The notes: generated from the sequence alone by a model not told the origin. Positions 9,019-17,648 are shown, numbered from the stretch's first letter. The stretch: DNA of 23,866 nt from Streptococcus sp. (GCF_030825805.1 NZ_JAPJPF010000028.1:1-23866), one strand, 5' to 3'. A program made the numbers and translations.

Positions 9019-9879
9019 TTAATAGGTTCCTTCTTCGCCTTGACTGGTCAAAATAACCGGTCCATCTTTAGTAATAACAAACTGATGTTCGTACTGACAA
9101 GAAAGTCCACCGTCAAGGGTTTTGTGGGCCCAACCTGTCTTCATATCGGTATCGATTTCCCAAGTTCCGGTATTAATCATTGGTTCAATGGTGAGTACCA
9201 TCCCTTCACGTAAGCGCAAGCCACGTCCTGCACGTCCGTAATGAGGCACCATTGGTTCTTCATGCATAGTTGGTCCTACACCGTGACCGACCAAATCGCG
9301 TACTACACCATAGCCTTTGCTTTCAGCATATTCTTGAATCGCTGCTCCAATATCACCCAGACGATTTCCGACAACCGCTTGTTCAATCCCCTTATAGAGA
9401 CATTCCTTGGTGACATCCATGAGATCTTTGACCTCTTGGGAAACATTACCAACTGCATAGGCCCAACAAGAATCAGCCAAACCACCAGAGTAGTTTTCTG
9501 TATACTTTTTCACCTGTGCAACATTATCAAAGTCTAATTTTGAGACATCAACAACAGACTTGTCTAAGGGTTCAGACAAGACCATATCCACCTTTAAGAG
9601 GTCACCGTCTTTTAAGACATAGTGACGAGGAAAGGCGTGAGCCACTTCATCATTGATCCCACAACAAGTCGCATAGGGATAGTCCATCAAGCTTCCTTCT
9701 ACACCGATCTGAAGGGGCAAGACGTTGGCTTCTTTACAGCGACGTCGAACATACTCTTCGACTTCCCACAGATCGAGACCTGGTTTGATCAAATCCCGAA
9801 GGCCAATATGGATACTAGCAAGAAAGTCTCCTGCACGGTCCATGGCTTCGATTTCACGCTGTGATTTCAATGTAATCAT
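9019..9879 (-). CDS. map: Type I methionine aminopeptidase with streptococcal insert
   Basis: Removes the initiator methionine from nascent proteins using a dimetal centre. The five metal ligands are all present: Asp98 (KVDMV), Asp136 (LADSCWA), His199 (GHGVG), Glu232 (IEPM) and Glu264 (YEHQ). The supporting histidines are His81 (VAHAFP) and His206 (TMHEEP). At 286 residues it is longer than the about 264-residue E. coli enzyme. Asp98 and Asp136 are 38 apart instead of 11, a 27-residue insert known for streptococcal MetAPs. It follows spxR by 18 bp with an AGGAAA ribosome site and belongs to the murA-GNAT-spxR-map operon. Confidence 0.95.
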   Translation of the reverse strand: MITLKSQREIEAMDRAGDFLASIHIGLRDLIKPGLDLWEVEEYVRRRCKEANVLPLQIGVEGSLMDYPYATCCGINDEVAHAFPRHYVLKDGDLLKVDMVLSEPLDKSVVDVSKLDFDNVAQVKKYTENYSGGLADSCWAYAVGNVSQEVKDLMDVTKECLYKGIEQAVVGNRLGDIGAAIQEYAESKGYGVVRDLVGHGVGPTMHEEPMVPHYGRAGRGLRLREGMVLTIEPMINTGTWEIDTDMKTGWAHKTLDGGLSCQYEHQFVITKDGPVILTSQGEEGTY

Positions 9880-9897
9880 CTATTTCCTACTTCCATT

Positions 9898-11175
9898 CTA
9901 ATTAATTTTCAAAGTGACGGTGGCCTTCGTAACTAACTGCAGATTCAAGTACAAATCAAAATCTATAATAGCCGATCGTCTAGTCTGGCGAACAATACGC
10001 GTTTCAATCCGCAAGGTATCGTCCACTTGAACAGCTTGGAGGTAATAGACCAAGAGCTGTTCGATAATTAAATTTTTTCCAGAATTCATCATGAGCTGGC
10101 GAGTGACTGTTGTTAGAACTTCAGTGAGAACGCCATTCGAGAGAACACCACTCTTTTCTAACATACTCGGTTCAACCGTCAATTCAAAATGATTGGCTTG
10201 AAGAACTACTTTTTGACTGATTTGTTCACTAAAGGTTGGCAAGCCCGACAATTGCTCCTTGCTCATCCGGTCCATGACCGCACGACGAGTAATAACCCCT
10301 AATAGGGTCTGATTGCTGCGAATAACAGGGATCATCTCAAAATCTTCTGCAATCATGCGTTGACTGACATTGGCGATACTAGAGGATAGGTTTGTCGTAA
10401 AAACGCTACGGGACATGACCTTGTCCAGAGTTGTCTGGGGTGTCTTGTCTCCGGCATCTCGCATGGTCACCACTCCAACAACCATCTGGTGCTGATTGAC
10501 GACAGGAAAACGACTAAACCGGCTTTTTCTTACCAAGTCCAAATAATCTCGTACGGTATCTGTTTCCCGTAAAAAACCATATTCATGCATAGGCGAATAG
10601 ACTTGTTCGACCGTTAGAATATCTGTTTTAATTTGCATGTTGGCGAGAGCACGGTTGATCATGGTCGCCACGGTATAGGTATCATGCTTGGTACGTAAGA
10701 TAGGAGTTTGACCACTGCGACCCAGTTCCAAAATAGAAGGATCGACGTCAAAGCCACCGGTTACAAGAACAGCATTGTCGTGTTGGAGGGCCAGACGCTG
10801 GATATTGGTCCGGTCTCCCACAATGAGGAGTCCACCTTCAGAGACATAATCTAAAATATGCTCTTCTGTCATGGCCCCGATATAAAACTTGTTGAACTCT
10901 CGTTCTAGCCCTTCTTTTCCTGCCAAGACTTCCGAACCGGTAATTTCTACAATCTCTCGGAAAGTCAGATGTTCTAGGACTGCCTTTTTGGACTTGACAC
11001 GAACTGTCCCACTACGAGGTCTCGTTTCAACAATTCCACGATTTTCAGCTTCTTTAATGGCCCGATAGGCGGTCCCATCACTCACCTGCAAATAATTCGA
11101 GATACTTCTCACACTGACACGTTTGCCAATGGGTAGTTTCTCCAAATAATCTAAAATCGCTTGGTGTTTACTCAT
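9898..11175 (-). CDS. spxR: CBS-HotDog transcription factor SpxR
   Basis: A 425-residue regulator with the SpxR/YtoI domain order. An N-terminal winged helix (about 1-60, with DGTAYRAIKEAENRGIV) precedes a DRTGG-like domain (about 70-185, with DRTN at 121-124). Paired CBS domains follow (about 190-310), then a C-terminal HotDog domain (about 320-425). In pneumococcus SpxR raises expression of the pyruvate oxidase gene spxB, and so affects hydrogen peroxide and acetyl-phosphate output. CBS pairs usually sense adenine nucleotides and HotDog folds bind acyl-CoA-like molecules, so an energy or acyl-CoA signal is plausible but inferred. The start overlaps the GNAT gene end by 8 bp, with a GAGGAG ribosome site inside that gene. 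Confidence 0.92.
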   Translation of the reverse strand: MSKHQAILDYLEKLPIGKRVSVRSISNYLQVSDGTAYRAIKEAENRGIVETRPRSGTVRVKSKKAVLEHLTFREIVEITGSEVLAGKEGLEREFNKFYIGAMTEEHILDYVSEGGLLIVGDRTNIQRLALQHDNAVLVTGGFDVDPSILELGRSGQTPILRTKHDTYTVATMINRALANMQIKTDILTVEQVYSPMHEYGFLRETDTVRDYLDLVRKSRFSRFPVVNQHQMVVGVVTMRDAGDKTPQTTLDKVMSRSVFTTNLSSSIANVSQRMIAEDFEMIPVIRSNQTLLGVITRRAVMDRMSKEQLSGLPTFSEQISQKVVLQANHFELTVEPSMLEKSGVLSNGVLTEVLTTVTRQLMMNSGKNLIIEQLLVYYLQAVQVDDTLRIETRIVRQTRRSAIIDFDLYLNLQLVTKATVTLKIN

Positions 11176-11719
11176 TGAGATCTCCTCTATCTATGCAGAA
11201 CTCGTAATAATCCCGCATCTTTCGGGTATAGCGGTCACTTCCCTTGAATTGCCGTTTCAAACTATAACCGGCATGTAAAGCCACCTGTTGACTGGCTATA
11301 TTTTCAACATGGGTAATGATTCGGACTTGTTTGAGATGAAATTCCTGGAAGGACAAGAAGGTAATCTCTTTGACAACCTCTGTCATGAAGCCTTGACCCC
11401 AATAGTCCTTGTGTAAGAAATAACCAAGTTCAGCTTCTTTCTTAATTTCATCCAACTTTTCAAACTTAATCGATCCAATCACACGGTCTGTTCCCTTGTC
11501 ACAAATCGCCCATATTCCCAAAGGATTCTTTAGAAAATAATTGGCCAAGACATACTGGCATTCCTCTAGGGACGTTTGTGCTGGGAAAATAAAAGGCAAA
11601 TTCTCTGGATTGGAGGATATGGCATAAAAGTCAGCCGCATCACTATATAGAAAGGGCCTCAAGAAGAGGCGCTCTGTTTCAAAACATGAAAATGCTGCTA
11701 GTTGCGTCCAAATGTTCAT
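11168..11719 (-). CDS. GNAT family N-acetyltransferase (RimJ/RimL-like)
   Basis: A 183-residue acetyltransferase of the RimJ/RimL branch of GNAT. The N-terminal ETERLFLRPF (14-23) is the usual opening of this branch, after a short 13-residue extension. The acetyl-CoA pyrophosphate loop is visible as DYWGQGFMTEVV near 109-120. The following VENIASQQVALHAGYSL matches the conserved helix and strand of motif B. The acceptor is unknown; relatives acetylate ribosomal proteins, antibiotics or small amines. It begins 12 bp after murA with a weak ribosome site, so its translation may depend on ribosomes finishing murA. It overlaps spxR by 8 bp. Confidence 0.88.
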   Translation of the reverse strand: MNIWTQLAAFSCFETERLFLRPFLYSDAADFYAISSNPENLPFIFPAQTSLEECQYVLANYFLKNPLGIWAICDKGTDRVIGSIKFEKLDEIKKEAELGYFLHKDYWGQGFMTEVVKEITFLSFQEFHLKQVRIITHVENIASQQVALHAGYSLKRQFKGSDRYTRKMRDYYEFCIDRGDLNE

Positions 11720-11731
11720 AAAAATCGTTCG

Positions 11732-12994
11732 TTATGCTTCATCAATCAGCTCGATGTCAGCTCCCAATTGTTGCAATTTTTCAATAATATGCGAATAGCC
11801 GCGAAGGATAAACTCAATATTGGTAATCTCCGTTCTACCCTGAGCCATCAAACCGGCAATCACCAAGGCAGCCCCTGCACGCAAGTCTGTCGCCTTAACT
11901 GGAGCTCCTGTTAATTGGTTTGGTCCTTGGTAAACAATGTGATCACCAACTGTTTCAATGGTCGCTCCCATGCGCATCAGTTCAGCCACATGGTTGACCC
12001 GCTTTTGATAAATAGTATCTACGATGCTTCCCTTTCCATTAGCTGTCAAGAGCAATGGAGTCAAGGGTTGTTGCAAATCAGTTGCAAATCCAGGGTAAGG
12101 AGAGGTTTTAATGTGAACAGCTTTCAGATTTTCTTGCTTTTCAACAAACACACTATCCTCAGAAATCGTCATCCGAACGCCCATTTCTTCCAACTTAGCG
12201 ATAAAGCTTTCTAGGTGTTCGTAGAGGACATTCGTAATTTGAATCCCTTCTCCTACAGCAGCAGCAAGAGCGATATAAGTCCCTGCTTCGATGCGATCGG
12301 GGATCACTTGGTGACGCGTCCCGTGGAGATAGTCCACTCCTTCAATGGTAATGATATCTGTACCCGCACCACGAATGTGTGCTCCCATATTATTGAGAAG
12401 GGTCACGACGTCAATGATCTCAGGTTCACGAGCAGCATTTTCAATAACGGTACGACCTTCCGCTTTAACAGCTGCTAGAATGGTATTAATAGTTGCTCCA
12501 ACGCTAACCGTATCCATATAGATAGCTGCGCCACGAAGACGCTGTCCATTTGTGGAAAGGTTCATACTCGAACCATCCATAGTCATCTTAGCACCCATCG
12601 CCTCAAAGGCTTTCAAATGCAGATCAATGGGACGTGGACCTAGATCACATCCACCTGGTAGACCGACAGTTGCCTGGCCATAACGTCCCAAAAGACTTCC
12701 GTAGAAATAGTAAGAAGCGCGAAGACTATTGATCTTACCAAATGGCATTGGCATATCTTGTACACCACGTGGATCGATAATAAGAGTCTCCCCATCTCGC
12801 TCCACCTTTGCCCCCATGAGGGTCATAATGTCAATCAAGCTAGCCACATCTGAAATATCTGGAACACCATCAAGGGTCACAATTTCGTCTGCTAAAATAG
12901 TCGCTGGAATAAGGGCCACCACGCTATTTTTTGCACCACTAATGGTCACCTCACCTTTTAAAGGGCGACCACCATTAATTATAATTTTTTTCAT
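11732..12994 (-). CDS. murA: UDP-N-acetylglucosamine 1-carboxyvinyltransferase (MurA2-type paralogue)
   Basis: Transfers enolpyruvate from PEP to UDP-GlcNAc, the first committed step of peptidoglycan synthesis. Active-site residues are present: Lys22-Asn23 in SGAKNS, Arg92, and the catalytic Cys116 in [13 protein letters not shown] (fosfomycin target). Streptococci carry two MurA-type enzymes. The opening [20 protein letters not shown] matches the one called MurA2 (MurA in recent pneumococcal work) rather than MurZ/MurA1. I start at the ATG at 12994 (420 residues, aligning with the family) and not at an in-frame TTG at 13018, which would add eight residues unlike the family and has no ribosome site. 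The chosen ATG also has only a weak, distant GAAAGAG. It is the first gene of a five-gene operon. Confidence 0.93.
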   Translation of the reverse strand: MKKIIINGGRPLKGEVTISGAKNSVVALIPATILADEIVTLDGVPDISDVASLIDIMTLMGAKVERDGETLIIDPRGVQDMPMPFGKINSLRASYYFYGSLLGRYGQATVGLPGGCDLGPRPIDLHLKAFEAMGAKMTMDGSSMNLSTNGQRLRGAAIYMDTVSVGATINTILAAVKAEGRTVIENAAREPEIIDVVTLLNNMGAHIRGAGTDIITIEGVDYLHGTRHQVIPDRIEAGTYIALAAAVGEGIQITNVLYEHLESFIAKLEEMGVRMTISEDSVFVEKQENLKAVHIKTSPYPGFATDLQQPLTPLLLTANGKGSIVDTIYQKRVNHVAELMRMGATIETVGDHIVYQGPNQLTGAPVKATDLRAGAALVIAGLMAQGRTEITNIEFILRGYSHIIEKLQQLGADIELIDEA

Positions 12995-13023
12995 GTAAAT
13001 TTGTATAAGCTCTTTCAATCATT

Positions 13024-13068
13024 CGGTAAAAAATTACCGCATCTATTATATCATAAAAACGCTTCATT
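13024..13068 (-). promoter_or_regulatory. murA operon promoter with 5' stem-loop leader
   Basis: On the minus strand an extended -10 TGA-TATAAT (TATAAT at 13050-13045) is preceded by AAGCGTTTTTA as at ligA. The predicted start near 13038-13041 is the first base of a perfect hairpin CGGTAA-TTTT-TTACCG (13039-13024). The mRNA would therefore begin with a stem-loop, followed by about 29 nt to the murA ATG. Confidence 0.65.
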
Positions 13069-13190
13069 TTCCACTACTTCTTATCTTTTGATCGGTCAAT
13101 CCAATCCTTAGAAAACCTCAACTATATGTTTTACTATTTTTTTATATTTTTGCTTGCAAGACTAATTTATTTATGTGTTCTATTGTTGTT

Positions 13191-13224
13191 TTTTAAAAAA
13201 GGCAGCCCTTTTCGGACCGCCTTT
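13191..13224 (-). terminator. Terminator of the copper operon
   Basis: An 11-bp stem AAAGGCGGTCC (13224-13214) pairs with GGGCTGCCTTT (13208-13198), including G-T wobbles, around GAAAA. It runs into TTTTTT on the minus strand, 7 bp after the copZ stop. Confidence 0.85.
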
Positions 13225-13231
13225 CCTGAGT

Positions 13232-13438
13232 TTATTTCACTTCATTTCCTAGTTCGTATTTACTGCCTTTTAGAGCTCGGCTCAAGGACCATTTCCAAGA
13301 TTTCCCCTCAATGGTTACTTGATTTTTTTCTATATCGACTCTTACTTCTTCCACACCTTTTACTGCGGATAATTTTTCAGTGACAGCATTGGCACAACCT
13401 TGGCATTTCATTCCACTAATTTCGTATGTTTTTGACAT
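13232..13438 (-). CDS. copZ: Copper chaperone CopZ
   Basis: A 68-residue heavy-metal-associated (HMA) protein. It carries Cu(I) through Cys12 and Cys15 of the loop GMKCQGC, in the usual beta-alpha-beta context (KTYEISGMKC, KGVEEVRVDIEKNQVTIEG). In this operon type it hands copper to CopA and to the repressor CopY. I place the start at the ATG at 13438, which has GAAGGGAA about 8 bp upstream. An in-frame TTG at 13471 would add 11 residues with no ribosome site and no match to the family. It lies 48 bp after copA, last in copY-copA-copZ. The helix-loop before the C-terminus has Trp where many HMA proteins are less bulky. Confidence 0.93.
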   Translation of the reverse strand: MSKTYEISGMKCQGCANAVTEKLSAVKGVEEVRVDIEKNQVTIEGKSWKWSLSRALKGSKYELGNEVK

Positions 13439-13486
13439 AATTATTTTCCCTTCTTTTACTCGAGGAGGCAATTTTTCTCCTAGTTC

Positions 13487-15715
13487 TTACAATTTTTTTC
13501 TCTTTAATCTTAGAGCATTCAGTACAACCGATACTGAACTAAAACTCATGGCTAGACCTGCTAACATCGGGTTTAAGAGCGGGCCACCAAAGAGACAGAG
13601 AAGGCCCATCGCCACCGGAATGGCTAAAACATTGTAGATAAAGGCCCAGAACAAGTTTTCCTTGATGGTCTTAATCGTGTAACGACTAATTTCCAAAGCC
13701 CGGACGACATCCATCAATTGCGGTTTCATGACGACGATATCGGCACTTTCCATGGCGATATCTGTCCCAGATCCCATGGCAATCCCGATATCCGCAGTTG
13801 CAAGAGCTGGTGCATCGTTGATTCCATCTCCCACCATGATCACAGACTTGCCTTCTGCTTGCAAATCTTGGATCACCCGTGATTTTTCTTGAGGAAGCAC
13901 TTGACTGATGATCTGCTGGATTCCAGCCTTCTTGGCAATCGCTCGAGCAGTCCGTTCATTATCCCCAGTCAGCATGATGACCTCCTTGCCCATTTTTTCT
14001 AGGCTAGCAACCATTTCTAAACTATCTTCCTTAATCCGGTCTGCTACCCCAAATAGGGCCAAGAGTTGTCCATCTTCAGCTAAGAAAATCGGGGTTTGTC
14101 CATCCTGAGTTAAGTCCTCCAAGTCAGCCTTGGCAAGATGAATATCGATTCCTTCCTCATCCATGAGCGTTTGATTCCCAGCCAGATAAACCTTCCCACC
14201 ATAGTTAGCAGTGAGGCCCCTTCCTGTTAGACTAGAGAAGTTTTTCATCTCTAATAAGTCTATATGCTCTTCTTTCGCAGCATCCAAAATAGCTTGTCCC
14301 AATGGATGCTCGGACTTGGCTTCCAGAGAAGCTAGGAGTTGTAAGGCATGGTTCTTCTGACCATAGGTATAAGAAGAAGACAGCTGAGGTTTACCTTGAG
14401 TGATGGTCCCCGTTTTATCGAAGACCAAGACTTGCGCTTGGTGAGCTAACTCAAGGACATCCCCTCTCTTATAGAGGATCCCATGCTCTGCCCCTAATCC
14501 TGTCCCCACCATGATGGCTGTCGGAGTCGCCAAGCCTAGAGCACATGGACAGGCAATGACCAAGACACTAATTGTTACCGTCATAGCAAAGGTGAAGGTC
14601 TCACCCATGATGAAGTACCAAAAGAGACCTGATAAGAGGGCAATCCCCATGACTACTGGGACAAAGACCCCTGCCACTTGATCCGCAATCTTGGCAATCG
14701 GTGCTTTGGTTTGTTGGGCATCTTCCACCAGCTGAATGATTTGTGCTAGTAAGGTATCCCGACCAACTTTCTCAGCCCGATAAACCAAACTACCTTGTCC
14801 ATTAATGGAACCTGCGTAAACTGGACTGCCTTCAGTTTTTTGGATGGGGATAGATTCACCCGTCAGCATGCTTTCATCAATGGCTGATTGTCCGGAAACC
14901 ACTTGACCATCAACGGCTATTTTTTCACCTGGTTTGACCAGGATCTGATCTCCAATGACCAAGTCTTCTACAGGTAGTTTCACTTCCTTTCCATCACGTA
15001 GGACCGTTGCCTCTTTAGCCGCCAGATGCATGAGCTTTTTAATGGCTTGAGAAGTACGCCCTTTTGATAGCATTTCAAAATATTTACCCAGAGTAATTAG
15101 GGTCAGGATCACGGCTACAGATTCAAAATAAAGCTGGTGCACGTGATGGTGGTGACCAAGCAATATGTGATAAGTCCCATAAAGGCTATAAAGAAAGGCT
15201 GCACTAGTCGCTAGAGCTACCAAAGCATCCATATTGGGATGGCCTTTTAGAAGGGTTCGGAAGCCATTTCGATAAAAGGCTCGTCCAAAGATCATCACGG
15301 GAATGGTCAAGAACAAAAGAACAAGAGTATAAGCCACAGGTGCTCGACCAGGTGAAACAAATGCAGGTGCTGGTAGGCCAATCATGGGGCCCATTGCTAG
15401 ATAAAAGAGAGGCAGGGTGAAGATGGAAGACCAAAAGAGGCGTTTTCGGATCAATTGTAGCTTGTCACCTTCTCGCTCTTCTTGGCTCTTAGCTGTATCT
15501 GGATTGTATACTACTGCCTCATAACCGGCGTCCGCTACTGCTTTTGAAATAGCCTCTGGACTCAAAGGTTCCCCCTGATATTCAACCGTCATTTTTTCAG
15601 TGGTTAGGTTCACTGTCGCTTTTTCAACACCCTCAAGATGGTTAACAGCTTTCTCCACATTAATCACACAGGATGCACAGGTCATCCCATTGATGACAAA
15701 AGTTTCTTCTTTCAT
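13487..15715 (-). CDS. copA: Copper-exporting P1B-type ATPase CopA
   Basis: A 742-residue P1B-1 ATPase that exports Cu(I) with ATP. One N-terminal HMA domain (about 4-70) carries Cys13 and Cys16 in GMTCASC. The membrane part has the intramembrane metal motif Cys389-Pro-Cys391. The actuator loop has TGES (285-288), the phosphorylation domain DKTGT with Asp433, the nucleotide domain SEHPLG, and the hinge GDGINDAPA. An unusual feature is a histidine cluster between the second pair of membrane segments (His183, His188-191, His193), on the predicted outer side. Translation is coupled to copY by an ATGA overlap. Confidence 0.96.
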   Translation of the reverse strand: MKEETFVINGMTCASCVINVEKAVNHLEGVEKATVNLTTEKMTVEYQGEPLSPEAISKAVADAGYEAVVYNPDTAKSQEEREGDKLQLIRKRLFWSSIFTLPLFYLAMGPMIGLPAPAFVSPGRAPVAYTLVLLFLTIPVMIFGRAFYRNGFRTLLKGHPNMDALVALATSAAFLYSLYGTYHILLGHHHHVHQLYFESVAVILTLITLGKYFEMLSKGRTSQAIKKLMHLAAKEATVLRDGKEVKLPVEDLVIGDQILVKPGEKIAVDGQVVSGQSAIDESMLTGESIPIQKTEGSPVYAGSINGQGSLVYRAEKVGRDTLLAQIIQLVEDAQQTKAPIAKIADQVAGVFVPVVMGIALLSGLFWYFIMGETFTFAMTVTISVLVIACPCALGLATPTAIMVGTGLGAEHGILYKRGDVLELAHQAQVLVFDKTGTITQGKPQLSSSYTYGQKNHALQLLASLEAKSEHPLGQAILDAAKEEHIDLLEMKNFSSLTGRGLTANYGGKVYLAGNQTLMDEEGIDIHLAKADLEDLTQDGQTPIFLAEDGQLLALFGVADRIKEDSLEMVASLEKMGKEVIMLTGDNERTARAIAKKAGIQQIISQVLPQEKSRVIQDLQAEGKSVIMVGDGINDAPALATADIGIAMGSGTDIAMESADIVVMKPQLMDVVRALEISRYTIKTIKENLFWAFIYNVLAIPVAMGLLCLFGGPLLNPMLAGLAMSFSSVSVVLNALRLKRKKL

Positions 15716-16146
15716 TTATCTTCCTCCACATGACTGGCACAGTGACACTGGCCAGGTTGGCAATCACATTGAACCCGCTCCACGCTCACTTTCGAAGCCA
15801 GGAGGTCTTGCAACCCCTTCATTTGCTCCTCGGTCATAGGGGTTTGCTGGATTAATCGCTCCAATATGTGACCATGCTTGGTCAAGCAGATCTTACTAAA
15901 AACTTCATTGACAGCTGTAAAATTTGCCTCTTCTTCATTGAGGATGGCCTGATACAAATAGGTTCGACCTTCTCTTCGACTTGTCAAATAGCCTTTATCA
16001 GCCAATCGTCCTAAGAGGGTTTTCACCGTCGAAGCTGACCAGTCCTGCTTGGTGGAGAGAATCTTGGTTATTTCTGTAGAAGTCGCTTCCCCCTTAGTCC
16101 AGAGAACTCTCATGACTTCCCATTCCGCACTTGAAATCTTTGCCAT
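15712..16146 (-). CDS. copY: Copper-responsive repressor CopY
   Basis: A 144-residue CopY/TcrY-type repressor of the BlaI/MecI winged-helix family. The DNA-binding domain is at about 1-70 (SSAEWEVMRVLWTKGEATSTEI, then STVKTLLGRLADKGYL). The C-terminal metal site CxCxxxxCxC is intact as Cys127, Cys129, Cys134 and Cys136 in CDCQPGQCHC. In this family Zn(II) keeps the dimer on DNA, and two Cu(I) ions displace it and release the operator. Two matching operators flank the promoter upstream. The stop overlaps the copA start as ATGA, so repressor and exporter are made together. The ribosome site AAAGG is moderate. Confidence 0.95.
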   Translation of the reverse strand: MAKISSAEWEVMRVLWTKGEATSTEITKILSTKQDWSASTVKTLLGRLADKGYLTSRREGRTYLYQAILNEEEANFTAVNEVFSKICLTKHGHILERLIQQTPMTEEQMKGLQDLLASKVSVERVQCDCQPGQCHCASHVEEDK

Positions 16147-16184
16147 TCTTTTACCTTTCTAGCTCTCATCAAGAACAATTAATT

Positions 16185-16247
16185 TACATTTGTAGTTACA
16201 TTATACACCTTCCATTTTGTTTGTCAATCATTTCGTTTACATTTGTA
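16185..16247 (-). promoter_or_regulatory. cop operon promoter flanked by two cop boxes
   Basis: On the minus strand the -35 TTGACA (16227-16222), a 16-bp spacer and -10 TATAAT (16205-16200) are consensus. Two identical operators TACAAATGTA (matching kACAnnTGTA) lie at 16247-16238, upstream of the -35, and at 16194-16185, just after the -10 at the expected transcription start. CopY bound at both would block polymerase. Confidence 0.92.
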
Positions 16248-16264
16248 GATTAATTTCATAAAAA

Positions 16265-16440
16265 GAGAGTGGGACAGAAATCGGTAATTCGTTAGAATTC
16301 GATTTCGCCGTCCCACCTCCGCACAGTTGAGTAGGGTTGTAAAAGCTGATGAAATCAGCGTAGTAGAGCCCACTTAACCACTGCGTCTTGCTCGACAATC
16401 CAAAGATAATTGAGAGGCTAGGACTTTTGTCCCAGCCTCC
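16265..16440. repeat. About 176-bp structured intergenic repeat (full-looking copy)
   Basis: This non-coding element lies between the cop promoter and the 3' end of metK. It contains a long hairpin with GTGGGAC/GTCCCAC ends (16269-16316) and an inner GAATT/AATTC, then a second hairpin GCTGAT-GAA-ATCAGC. A third, GAGGCT...AGCCTC, lies at 16414-16439. The two outer ends share GAG-N2-TGGGACA in inverted orientation, resembling terminal inverted repeats. The last 52 bases recur at positions 1-52. I recall similar sequences being common in oral streptococcal genomes but cannot confirm a named family. Confidence 0.8.
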
Positions 16441-16451
16441 TTTCTATATCC

Positions 16452-17642
16452 TTAGTTAACTGCTTCTTTCAAGGCTTCTACCTTGTCCAAACGTTCCCAT
16501 GGTAGATCGATATCCGTCCGTCCCATATGTCCATAAGCCGCTGTTTGACGGTAGATTGGACGTTTGAGATCCAACATTTGAATAATCCCTGCAGGACGAA
16601 GGTCAAAGATTTGACGCGCTGCTGCTTCTAATTTGCTTTCAGCAACTGTTCCTGTACCGAAAGTATCGATACGAACAGACACAGGGTGAGCCACCCCAAT
16701 CGCATAAGCCAATTGCACTTCTGCTTTCTTAGCAAGACCTGCAGCAACAATGTTTTTAGCGATATAGCGAGCTGCATAAGAAGCTGAACGGTCCACCTTA
16801 GTTGCGTCCTTACCAGAGAAGGCACCACCACCGTGACGTGAGTACCCACCATAGGTATCCACGATGATCTTCCGACCCGTCAAACCTGAGTCTCCTTGAG
16901 GTCCTCCGATAACGAAACGACCAGTTGGATTGATGAAGAATTTTGTTTCATCATCCAGATAAGAAGCTGGAATCACTTCCTTGATGACCTTGTTAATCAC
17001 ATCTTGGTGGATTTGTTCATTGCTCACTTCTGGATCGTGTTGAGTTGAAATAACGACTGTATCCACGCGCACTGGTCGGTCATTTTCATCATATTCAACA
17101 GTAACTTGAGATTTAGCATCTGGACGAAGATAGCTAATCTCACCAGACTTACGAAGCTCTGCCAAACGACGAACCAACTTGTGGCTGAGTGAGATAGGTA
17201 ATGGCATGAGTTCTTCTGTTTCATCCACTGCAAAACCAAACATGAGACCTTGGTCTCCTGCTCCGATCAAATCAAGTGGATCTTGATCTGCATTCCCACG
17301 AACTTCCAAGGCTTCATTAACCCCTTGGGCAATATCAGGAGATTGTTCCACCAAAGATGGGTGTACTCCTACCGTCTCAGCAGAGAATCCATATTCTGTA
17401 TTGGTGTACCCAATCTCTGCAATCGTATCACGAACCACACGGTTAATATCCACATAAGCAGTCGTTGAAATCTCACCGAAGACATGCACTGAACCAGTAT
17501 AAACAGCTGTTTCAGCAGCAACGTGTGCTTCTGGATCTTGCTCTAAAATAGCATCTAAAATAGCATCTGAAATTTGGTCTGCAATCTTATCTGGATGCCC
17601 CTCAGATACCGATTCAGACGTGAATAATTTACGTTCTGACAT
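16452..17642 (-). CDS. metK: S-adenosylmethionine synthase
   Basis: A 396-residue methionine adenosyltransferase, making SAM from methionine and ATP. Family signatures are intact: GHPDK near the N-terminus, GAGDQG in the central domain and the GGGAFSGKD phosphate loop. The C-terminus ([18 protein letters not shown]) is complete. The length is normal. The ATG is 8 bp from the unusually strong run AAGGGGGG, which is part of the SMK-box riboswitch, so SAM represses its own synthase at translation. It is monocistronic. The structured repeat begins 12 bp after the stop, and its first hairpin (16439-16414) lacks a T-run on this strand. Confidence 0.97.
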   Translation of the reverse strand: MSERKLFTSESVSEGHPDKIADQISDAILDAILEQDPEAHVAAETAVYTGSVHVFGEISTTAYVDINRVVRDTIAEIGYTNTEYGFSAETVGVHPSLVEQSPDIAQGVNEALEVRGNADQDPLDLIGAGDQGLMFGFAVDETEELMPLPISLSHKLVRRLAELRKSGEISYLRPDAKSQVTVEYDENDRPVRVDTVVISTQHDPEVSNEQIHQDVINKVIKEVIPASYLDDETKFFINPTGRFVIGGPQGDSGLTGRKIIVDTYGGYSRHGGGAFSGKDATKVDRSASYAARYIAKNIVAAGLAKKAEVQLAYAIGVAHPVSVRIDTFGTGTVAESKLEAAARQIFDLRPAGIIQMLDLKRPIYRQTAAYGHMGRTDIDLPWERLDKVEALKEAVN

Positions 17643-17648
17643 AAAAAT

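Noticed and set aside
11915..12478. Plus-strand open frames of 99 and 87 codons within murA
   Set aside because: They are antisense shadows of a well-conserved gene, with no ribosome sites and no recognisable protein features.
12975..13022. 15-codon upstream ORF overlapping the murA start
   Set aside because: No ribosome site and ordinary composition; kept only as a remark under the murA leader.
13126..13383. Open frame of 85 codons on the plus strand opposite copZ
   Set aside because: It is very Phe/Leu-rich, lies in AT-rich spacer and over the copZ terminator and coding strand, and has no ribosome site.
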